Assembly: GCA_017459635.1 (NCBI GenBank)
Contig: JAFUCO010000098.1
Location: 1 to 64,000, forward strand
Direction of reading: 5' to 3'
Source: Blautia sp.
GTDB lineage: Bacteria > Bacillota > Clostridia > Lachnospirales > Lachnospiraceae
Length of the DNA stretch: 64,000 bases
A model generated the notes under the pieces. The model was not told the origin of the DNA. It made no database searches and saw only the letters and a list, made by a program, of their open reading frames with translations. The translations under genes were made by a program, and so were the position numbers. How positions within the stretch are numbered: position 1 is the stretch's first letter; each line of letters starts with the position of its first letter. This document shows positions 58,098-64,000 of this stretch, one piece after another.

Positions 58098-58180
58098 GCG
58101 TGTCCGGGGAAAGGGGGGTGCGGGGGGAAAACGTCGGACTTCGCAACTCTGAGAGTGTTTTCCCCCCGCCCTTCCGGTTT
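58098..58180. repeat. GC-rich hairpin repeat (inverse of 28690-28775)
   Basis: GCGGGGGGAAAAC (58120-58132) pairs with GTTTTCCCCCCGC (58157-58169) around a loop containing GACTTCGCAACTCTGAGAG. It is the reverse complement of the block near 28707. There the second stem pair is T-A; here it is C-G, a compensated change. In both places a REP lies within 60 bases. Confidence 0.85.
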
Positions 58181-58270
58181 CATAGAGTAACGGGTGCAAG
58201 GGGAAGTGAAAGAACTTTATTTCACCCCCTTCCCTGTATTCAGGTGCTGAATTAGAATTAATCTTTAAAC

Positions 58271-58299
58271 TTGCGTAATGTCTGTATTCTTGTTATAAT
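58271..58299 (+). promoter_or_regulatory. Sigma-A promoter for the UDP-sugar dehydrogenase gene
   Basis: TTGCGT (58271-58276), a 17-base spacer and TATAAT (58294-58299), 71 bases before the start codon. Confidence 0.78.
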
Positions 58300-58370
58300 A
58301 AGATACTTAAGAAAAAAGTAACTGTTAGATCAGGCGTTTTGCGCCTTGTTTATGAAAAAAGGAAAATCTT

Positions 58371-59609
58371 ATGAAAATTGCAGTAGCAGGAACCGGATAT
58401 GTCGGTCTGTCGATCGCGGTGCTGCTTGCGCAGCACAACGAAGTGACGGCTGTAGACATAATCCCGGAAAAAGTAGAAATGATCAACAACAGGATCTCCC
58501 CGATAAAAGATGCGGAGATCGAGGAATACCTCGCCGGGAAGGAACTTAATCTGAAGGCAACGCTTGACGGCGAAGAAGCCTACCGTCAGGCTGAGCTTGT
58601 AATAATCGCAGCGCCTACCAACTATGACAGCCGCCGCAATTATTTCGACACTTCAGCTGTTGAAAATGTCATAGACCTGGTTTCCGGCGTGAACCCTGAC
58701 GCTGTGATGGTGATCAAATCAACCATACCGGTGGGATATACAGAGCATATCAGGAAAGAGAAAGGAAACAGCCGTATCCTTTTCAGCCCTGAGTTCCTGA
58801 GAGAGAGCAAGGCACTTTATGACAATCTGTACCCGAGCCGTATTGTTGTAGGTACAGATCTTTCGGACAGCAGCATGGTTGAGGCTGCAAATATGTTCGC
58901 AGGACTTCTCAAAGAAGGGGCGATCAAAGAGGATATTGAAACTCTTGTCATGGGCTTTACCGAGGCAGAAGCAGTCAAGCTTTTCGCCAACACCTATCTT
59001 GCTCTTCGAGTAAGCTTTTTCAACGAGCTGGATACTTACGCCGAGGTCAAAGGGCTGGATACAAAATCTATCATAGATGGCGTCTGCCTTGATCCGAGGA
59101 TCGGGAAGCATTACAACAATCCGTCCTTCGGATATGGCGGCTACTGTCTGCCAAAGGATACCAAACAGCTTCTGGCAAACTATGAGGATGTTCCGGAGAA
59201 CCTTATCCAGGCGATCGTTGAAGCCAACCGTACACGAAAGGATTTCGTGGCGGACCGTGTGCTGCAGCTGTCGGGCTACTACAGCTATGCAGACCGGAAT
59301 ACCTACAGCAGCCAGATGGAACGGCCTGTCACTGTAGGTGTTTTCAGGCTTACCATGAAGAGCAATTCGGACAATTTCAGACAGAGCAGCATTCAGGGAA
59401 TAATGAAGCGTGTCAAGGCAAAAGGCGCGAAAGTCATTATCTATGAGCCATCGCTTGAAGACGGCACAACTTTTTTCGGAAGCCTTGTAGTAAATGACCT
59501 GGATTCTTTCAAACGTCAGAGCGATACTATCATCGCAAACCGATATGACAGCTGCCTTGATGATGTCGCTGAAAAGGTGTATACAAGAGATCTGTTCAGA
59601 AGAGACTGA
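58371..59609 (+). CDS. ugd: UDP-glucose 6-dehydrogenase family protein
   Basis: A 412-residue UDP-sugar dehydrogenase. [20 protein letters not shown] is the NAD-binding start, [20 protein letters not shown] the substrate loop, [20 protein letters not shown] the central helix, and [16 protein letters not shown] carries the catalytic Cys. It makes UDP-glucuronate or a related UDP-uronate for surface polysaccharide. AAAAAGGAAAA precedes the ATG. A LytR-CpsA-Psr gene follows, in keeping with polymer attachment to the cell wall. Confidence 0.92.
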   Translation: MKIAVAGTGYVGLSIAVLLAQHNEVTAVDIIPEKVEMINNRISPIKDAEIEEYLAGKELNLKATLDGEEAYRQAELVIIAAPTNYDSRRNYFDTSAVENVIDLVSGVNPDAVMVIKSTIPVGYTEHIRKEKGNSRILFSPEFLRESKALYDNLYPSRIVVGTDLSDSSMVEAANMFAGLLKEGAIKEDIETLVMGFTEAEAVKLFANTYLALRVSFFNELDTYAEVKGLDTKSIIDGVCLDPRIGKHYNNPSFGYGGYCLPKDTKQLLANYEDVPENLIQAIVEANRTRKDFVADRVLQLSGYYSYADRNTYSSQMERPVTVGVFRLTMKSNSDNFRQSSIQGIMKRVKAKGAKVIIYEPSLEDGTTFFGSLVVNDLDSFKRQSDTIIANRYDSCLDDVAEKVYTRDLFRRD

Positions 59610-59650
59610 TAACTTAATAACTTAAGACAATAGTTTGGGGGATGTTGATA

Positions 59651-61489
59651 ATGAAAAGAAGAAGCGGAGGAGCGGCAGGAAAGATCCTTACATTGCTGTT
59701 ATTGCTTTGCGGTGCCGGTACGGTTTATCTTTTATATAATACAAACCTTCTGCCGGTCAAATATCTTGCGCTTATTACAGCAGGAGCGGTAGTTCTGATA
59801 CTCCTTGTCGGATTCCTGACATGGGATTTTCACAGCAGGGGGAAGTTTGTTCTCGGACTGTTTTTGTGGTTTGCGGTGCTGATGGTCTTCGCGGTTGCAG
59901 TTATATACGTAAGGCAGACGCACAGCACAATGGCTGAAATTACGAGCGCAGAGAAAGAAGTGTCTGCGATGGGAGTCTTTGTTAAGACGGATAATGCTGC
60001 ATCTTCACTGCCGGAAACAAGCGGAGTGACATATGGTGTGCTGAGGACACTCGACCGTGAAAACACTGACGCGGCTCTTTCGAGGATTCAGGAACAGACA
60101 GGGACAGCTCCTGAGACAGCCGAGTATGACGGCCTTACAGAACTGGTGGATTCTGTAGTATCAGATGAAACAGGGGCTATTATTCTTAATGAGGCCTATC
60201 TGGACGTTATCAGGGAGCTTGATGGCTATCAGCAGCTTGATTCCATGATAAAGGAGATAGCGACTGAGAATGTTGAGACAGAAGTAAAGAGACCTGCACA
60301 GGTCGTACAGACCCAGGGGCAGGGCACAGGCAATTCTGCGGATGGTGCTTCAGACGCTGATGCATCTGATTCTGATGATAGCGGTACTGAAGAAGTGGCT
60401 TTGGCACAGACAGCTCCGCCAGTGAATAACAAGGATGTTATAGTGATATATGTCAGCGGAATAGACAACCGTGGAGGCATTGTTGCAAAGAGCCGAAGCG
60501 ATGTCAATATTGTGGCAGTGGCAAACCTTGGTACTCATCAGATGCTGCTGATAAATACACCGAGGGATTATTTCGTTCCGCTTTCAATCTCCAACGGAGC
60601 TCCTGACAAGCTTACACATGCCGGTATCTATGGCATTAACTGCAGTATGGATACACTGAGCATGCTTTACAATATTCCGATCCCTTATTATATCAAAGTG
60701 AACTTCCAGGGCTTTATCGATATTATCAATGCTCTTGGCGGTATCGATGTATATTCGGACTATACCTTCGACAGCAAGAATGAGCTTGGATGGCATTATA
60801 ATGAAGGAGTCAACCATATGGATGGCGAGGCTGCCCTTACCTTTGCCCGCGAGCGTTTCTCATTCGCCGACGGCGACCGCCAGAGGGGCAAGAACCAGAT
60901 GGCAGTCATCCAGGGAATCATGGCAAAAGCAGGTTCTGTGGAAATGATCACAAATTACGCGCAGATCCTTAAGAGCCTTGAAGGCAGCTTTGAGACCAAC
61001 ATTTCATATGATGAGATCGCCAGGATCATGACGAAACAGCTTGAGGAAGGCGGAGAGTGGAACCTTGTTACCTACAGCGTGAATGGTAACGGAGCAACCG
61101 AGAAGCCGTACTCGCTCAGCACTCCGGCATACGTAATGGTTCCCGACCAGTCAACCGTAGACATGGCAAAGAGCTTGGCCCAGCAGGTAATAGACGGAGC
61201 AGTACTTCAGCAGGTGAACGAGGAGATAGTCCCGCTTCTGAGTGAAGAGGAAGCTAACGCGATAGCTGCCGAAGAAAACGGCCTGCTTACCCCGACACCG
61301 GCTCCATCCGGAGCCCCGGCAGACGGAACAGCGCCTGCAGCCGGAACCGCTCCAGCCGATGGAACCGCTCCCGCTGACGGAACCGCCCCGGCAACCGGCA
61401 CAGTTCCGGCAGCTGATACAACAGCTCCCGCAGGAGAAACAGCCCCGGCAGCAGATGCATCAGGAACAGCAGCTGTCCCGGCGGCATAG
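59651..61489 (+). CDS. LytR-CpsA-Psr (LCP) family protein
   Basis: A 612-residue membrane protein. Three N-terminal helices (for example ILTLLLLLCGAGTVYLLY, LALITAGAVVLILLVGFL) are followed by an extracellular part. The LCP catalytic domain shows KSRSDVNIVAVANLGTHQML with the Asp/Arg pyrophosphate site, INTPRDYFVPL, GGIDVYSDYTF and ALTFARERFSFADGDRQRGK. The C-terminal 60 residues are repeats of the type TAPADGTAPA, likely unstructured wall-spanning sequence. LCP proteins join teichoic acids or capsules to peptidoglycan. The ATG at 59651 fits GGGGGAT spacing better than 59642. Confidence 0.92.
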   Translation: MKRRSGGAAGKILTLLLLLCGAGTVYLLYNTNLLPVKYLALITAGAVVLILLVGFLTWDFHSRGKFVLGLFLWFAVLMVFAVAVIYVRQTHSTMAEITSAEKEVSAMGVFVKTDNAASSLPETSGVTYGVLRTLDRENTDAALSRIQEQTGTAPETAEYDGLTELVDSVVSDETGAIILNEAYLDVIRELDGYQQLDSMIKEIATENVETEVKRPAQVVQTQGQGTGNSADGASDADASDSDDSGTEEVALAQTAPPVNNKDVIVIYVSGIDNRGGIVAKSRSDVNIVAVANLGTHQMLLINTPRDYFVPLSISNGAPDKLTHAGIYGINCSMDTLSMLYNIPIPYYIKVNFQGFIDIINALGGIDVYSDYTFDSKNELGWHYNEGVNHMDGEAALTFARERFSFADGDRQRGKNQMAVIQGIMAKAGSVEMITNYAQILKSLEGSFETNISYDEIARIMTKQLEEGGEWNLVTYSVNGNGATEKPYSLSTPAYVMVPDQSTVDMAKSLAQQVIDGAVLQQVNEEIVPLLSEEEANAIAAEENGLLTPTPAPSGAPADGTAPAAGTAPADGTAPADGTAPATGTVPAADTTAPAGETAPAADASGTAAVPAA

Positions 61490-61503
61490 AATTAATAAGT
61501 TGT

Positions 61504-61550
61504 AAAAAGTGGCTGTGAAAAAGTGTTACTCTTTTCACAGCCACTTTTTT
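61504..61550 (+). terminator. Intrinsic terminator of the LCP gene
   Basis: AAGTGGCTGTGAAAAAG pairs with CTTTTCACAGCCACTT and is followed by TTTT. The stem includes the GGCTGTGAAAA motif seen at the borders of REP blocks elsewhere. Confidence 0.9.
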
Positions 61551-61650
61551 AGGACAGGGGACGGTTCTCTGTCTTAAAAAAATAAGACAGAGAACCGTCC
61601 CCCTGTCTTATTTCTGTTTATTCTAAGACAGAGAACCGTCCCCTGTCTTA
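61551..61650. repeat. Cluster of three REP units
   Basis: An inverted pair (61551-61611) is followed by a single unit (61624-61650). All share GACAGRGRACCGT-type cores. The last unit includes the stop codon and final codons of rfbD. The cluster lies where the LCP and rfbD genes converge. Confidence 0.9.
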
Positions 61651-62585
61651 TTTATTTCCTGCAGATATCTTGCAAGCGCATCCTTCCAATCCGGAAGCGG
61701 GGTAAATCCGCATTCAACCAGCTTTGACCTGTCAAGCCTGCTGTTGAAAGGCCTTGCGGCTTTTGAAATACCGTATTCGGCGGTCGTAACGGGGGTGACG
61801 GTCAGGTGGGATGCGTCATATTCCTCATGTCCGAGTTCAGCAGCCTGACGGAAGATCTCACAGGCAAAATTATACCAGCTTATGTACTCACCTTCGTTGG
61901 TGGCATGATAGTAACCGTATTTTTCGGTTTCGATCATATCACACAGAAGGACGGCAAGGTCAAGGGTATATGTCGGAGTACCAATCTGGTCATTGACTAC
62001 CCGAAGCTGATCGTGGTTTTTACCTATCTTCAGCATGGTTTTGATAAAGTTGTTTCCGTTTTTGCCAAACACCCAGGCTATCCTGACTATAAAGTATTTT
62101 TCAAGCGCATCCCTTACGGCAAATTCACCTTCAAGCTTGCTCTGTCCATAAACATTTAACGGGCTGTAGTCTGTACAGTCCGGTTTCCAAGGAAGAGTTC
62201 CTTTTCCGTCAAACACATAGTCAGTGCTTAAGTATACCATCTTACAGTCAGCCAGGTGGCAGGCTTCGGCAATATTTTCGGTCCCGGAAACGTTTATGAG
62301 ATGTACCTTTGACCTGTTCTGCTCGTCTTCGGCGGCATCAACGGCAGTCCACGCCGCGCAGTGCACTATGGCATCGGGCTTTAATCCGGTAATTGTTTTT
62401 ATTACGGCTTCCCTGTCAGTGATATCCAGGGGAATATAAGGAGCTGTCGTGACAGCCGAGCCATCCTGGATACCAGCGTATGCCGGGGCAAGATCAGAAC
62501 CGGTCGCCTCATGGCCCCGGCGGGTCAGTTCGTTGATCATATCATGTCCCAGCTGTCCGGCTACACCTGTTACAAATACCTTCAT
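61623..62585 (-). CDS. rfbD: dTDP-4-dehydrorhamnose reductase
   Basis: A 320-residue SDR of the RmlD family that makes dTDP-L-rhamnose. MKVFVTGVAGQLGHDMINEL is the NAD(P)-binding start, VHCAAWTAVDAAEDE the conserved motif, YLSTDYVFDG and PLNVYGQSKLEGE the Thr/Tyr/Lys catalytic set. The last eight residues (KTGDGSLS) and the stop codon are encoded by a REP unit, so the natural C-terminus seems to have been replaced by repeat insertion. AGGAGGAA precedes the ATG, 14 bases after rfbB. Confidence 0.94.
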   Translation of the reverse strand: MKVFVTGVAGQLGHDMINELTRRGHEATGSDLAPAYAGIQDGSAVTTAPYIPLDITDREAVIKTITGLKPDAIVHCAAWTAVDAAEDEQNRSKVHLINVSGTENIAEACHLADCKMVYLSTDYVFDGKGTLPWKPDCTDYSPLNVYGQSKLEGEFAVRDALEKYFIVRIAWVFGKNGNNFIKTMLKIGKNHDQLRVVNDQIGTPTYTLDLAVLLCDMIETEKYGYYHATNEGEYISWYNFACEIFRQAAELGHEEYDASHLTVTPVTTAEYGISKAARPFNSRLDRSKLVECGFTPLPDWKDALARYLQEINKTGDGSLS

Positions 62586-62599
62586 TTCAAGATTCCTCC

Positions 62600-63619
62600 T
62601 CAGCGGTTCCCGTACATTTTTTCATAATAGTTCTGATACTCGCCGGAGATTATGGTTTCCCACCACTCTTTGTTATCAAGGTACCACTGTATGGTTTTTT
62701 TGATGCCGTCAGCGAATTTCGTCTCCGGAAGCCAGCCGAGTTCATTGTGTATCTTGGTAGGGTCGATAGCATAGCGCATGTCGTGGCCTTTACGGTCAGT
62801 CACGTATGTGATGAGGCTTTCGGGCTTTCCGAGCTCCTTGCAGATGATCTTTACTATGTCGATATTCTTCATCTCATTGTGCCCGCCGATATTGTAGACC
62901 TCACCGACTCTGCCCTTGTGGATGATCAGGTCGATGGCCTTGCAGTGGTCCTCCACATAGAGCCAGTCACGGACGTTTTCGCCTTTGCCGTATACCGGGA
63001 GGGGCTTGTCATTAAGCGCGTTGGCTATCATAAGAGGAATAAGCTTTTCCGGAAAATGATAGGGACCGTAGTTGTTAGAGCAGCGGCTGATGGTGACAGG
63101 AAGGCCGTATGTCCTGTGGTAGGCAAGCACAAGCAGGTCGGCTCCGGCTTTTGAGGAGCTGTAAGGGCTGCTGGTATGGATGGGCGTCTCCTCTGTGAAG
63201 AACAGGTCAGGTCTGTCGAGCGGAAGATCGCCGTACACCTCGTCAGTTGAGACCTGGTGATACCTCTGTATGCCGTACTTGCGGCAGGCATCCATAAGGA
63301 CTGCGGTTCCTTTTATGTTTGTGTCAAGGAAAACCTCGGGATTTTCGATAGAGCGGTCAACATGGCTTTCTGCTGCAAAATTGACAACGATATCCGGTTT
63401 TTCCTCCTCAAAAAGGCGGTAGACGGCTTCGCGGTTCGTTATGCTTTCTTTGACAAACCGGAAATTCGGATTGTCCATCACCGGAGCAAGAGTTGAGAGA
63501 TTGCCGGCATAGGTCAGGCAGTCAAGGCATATGATGCGGTAATCCGGATATTTGCCAAGCATGTGAAAGATAAAATTGCTACCAATGAATCCGGCTCCGC
63601 CGGTAACGATAATCGTCAT
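62600..63619 (-). CDS. rfbB: dTDP-glucose 4,6-dehydratase
   Basis: A 339-residue extended SDR (RmlB). MTIIVTGGAGFIGSNFIFHM is the NAD-binding start, NFAAESHVDRSIENPEVFLD the classical motif, HQVSTDEVYGDL holds the catalytic Thr-Asp-Glu, TSPYSSSKAGADLLVLAYHR the Tyr-Lys pair, and RCSNNYGPYHFPEKLIPLMI follows. It converts dTDP-glucose to the 4-keto-6-deoxy form for RfbD. It lies between rfbA and rfbD on the minus strand; no rfbC is in the visible part. Confidence 0.97.
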   Translation of the reverse strand: MTIIVTGGAGFIGSNFIFHMLGKYPDYRIICLDCLTYAGNLSTLAPVMDNPNFRFVKESITNREAVYRLFEEEKPDIVVNFAAESHVDRSIENPEVFLDTNIKGTAVLMDACRKYGIQRYHQVSTDEVYGDLPLDRPDLFFTEETPIHTSSPYSSSKAGADLLVLAYHRTYGLPVTISRCSNNYGPYHFPEKLIPLMIANALNDKPLPVYGKGENVRDWLYVEDHCKAIDLIIHKGRVGEVYNIGGHNEMKNIDIVKIICKELGKPESLITYVTDRKGHDMRYAIDPTKIHNELGWLPETKFADGIKKTIQWYLDNKEWWETIISGEYQNYYEKMYGNR

Positions 63620-63681
63620 TGCAGATACACTCCTTTGTTATTTTGTCTGTGATTTATTTAATCCGGCGCACGCCGGAACTA

Positions 63682-63787
63682 TATAGTAAACGACATTAGA
63701 GTTCTTACTTTGATGTACTATATGATAGTAGATATCGTCGCTAATGCATGAACATCAGAGTAAAGATACTTTTGACGTTTACTATAG
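63682..63787. other. Long imperfect hairpin between rfbA and rfbB
   Basis: TATAGTAAACG at the left pairs with CGTTTACTATA at the right, and inside ACTTTGATG pairs with CATCAGAGT. The whole is about 105 bases and not coding. It may be a small insertion element or a regulatory structure in the rfbA-rfbB gap of 283 bases, which otherwise holds the repeat at 63798. Confidence 0.55.
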
Positions 63788-63797
63788 TTTGATCGTA

Positions 63798-63876
63798 ACG
63801 GTTAAGAACAGCCATAAGCACTTACTGCTGAGCAGCTGTGTCCCGGCAGCACACGCCTGGCAACGACCGAAGGCAG
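63798..63876. repeat. Intergenic repeat (AAGCACTTGCTGC family), copy 2
   Basis: ACAGCCATAAGCACTTACTG ... TGGCAACGACCG aligns with 11118-11223 over about 60 bases with scattered changes, then diverges. Confidence 0.65.
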
Positions 63877-63902
63877 GCTCATTATTCCGGAAGACGGTCA
63901 TC

Positions 63903-64000
63903 TCAGTGCAGAACATCAAGATATTTGCCGTCAAGAACGTCCTTCAGATACTGCCCGTACTGATTTTTCTTAAGGACATCATAGACCTTCAGCACTTCCT
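63903..64000 (-). CDS. rfbA: Probable glucose-1-phosphate thymidylyltransferase, 3' end only
   Basis: The minus-strand frame ends with TGA at 63903-63905 and is open to the window edge. The visible residues EVLKVYDVLKKNQYGQYLKD then VLDGKYLDVLH resemble the K-x-x-YGxYL tail of RmlA/RfbA. The position just upstream of rfbB and rfbD supports this. Only 31 residues can be read, so the call rests partly on context. Confidence 0.65.
   Translation of the reverse strand, partial: EVLKVYDVLKKNQYGQYLKDVLDGKYLDVLH

Overview
The window reads as chromosome from a Clostridia bacterium, most likely a Lachnospiraceae-type gut or rumen pectin user. The grounds are Firmicutes-style ribosome binding sites (AGGAGG), consensus sigma-A promoters, a type III glutamine synthetase, TRAP-type uptake of acidic sugars, an RpiB-type DhuI, and many interspersed palindromes. 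Genus and species cannot be fixed from the sequence alone.

Layout. 1-3.5 kb: a REP-associated transposase (RAYT) cut by the window start, an unknown Cys-containing protein, a nuclease remnant, an M19 dipeptidase, and a second 3' fragment of the same RAYT. 3.5-7.1 kb: small membrane proteins, a 33-bp tandem array of REP-derived units, a TRAP permease pair (dctQM) without a binding protein, and poorly coding DNA ending in a perfect 40-bp-arm hairpin. 7.2-30.98 kb: a hexuronate island. A GntR regulator and uxuA diverge from uxaC; then come uxaB, dhuI-like, dhuD-like, kdgF-like, kdgA, kdgK, uxuB, uxaA, a complete TRAP transporter (dctP, dctQM), a NERD protein, two YhcH/YiaL proteins, a cyclase-family protein, a ketopantoate-reductase-like protein, an oligogalacturonate-lyase-like propeller, and on the minus strand a zinc dehydrogenase and dlgD. 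31.3-46.7 kb: a nucleobase permease and nucleoside-hydrolase-like pair, small proteins, a MATE exporter, a GH140/DUF4038 hydrolase, a tyrosine phosphatase, a GH13 glucosidase, a PH-domain/TrpC-like/lipid kinase/glnN run, and a CdaR regulator.

46.76-52.16 kb: a compact element of about 5.4 kb inserted at the 3' end of tRNA-Thr(CGT). It carries a tyrosine integrase, a DUF3800 protein with a convergent promoter-to-terminator small RNA, a DinD/Bro-N protein, a LexA/CI-type repressor and a Cro-like protein around an operator-rich switch, two tiny genes and a C39-like peptidase. 52.4-57.9 kb: a polyamine-type ABC transporter (potA, potB, and a permease/binding-protein fusion) followed by a PTS enzyme I. 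58.3-64 kb: UDP-sugar dehydrogenase, a LytR-CpsA-Psr protein and, convergent with it, dTDP-rhamnose genes (rfbD, rfbB, 3' end of rfbA).

How it works together. Uronates and short unsaturated uronides enter through the TRAP system. Ogl, KdgF, DhuI and DhuD would turn unsaturated products into 2-keto-3-deoxygluconate. UxaC/UxaB/UxaA and UxaC/UxuB/UxuA bring galacturonate and glucuronate to the same intermediate, and KdgK and KdgA split it to pyruvate and glyceraldehyde 3-phosphate. DlgD and the zinc dehydrogenase may add L-gulonate/L-galactonate-type acids.

Intergenic DNA is unusually rich in structured repeats: a REP family (core GACAGGGGACGGTTCTCTGTC) with its probable RAYT, a roughly 190-bp multi-hairpin repeat whose copies show compensatory changes, a GC-rich hairpin, and a leader element that sits directly before start codons. 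The DUF3800/small-RNA pair and these structured repeats are the most interesting unexplained features.
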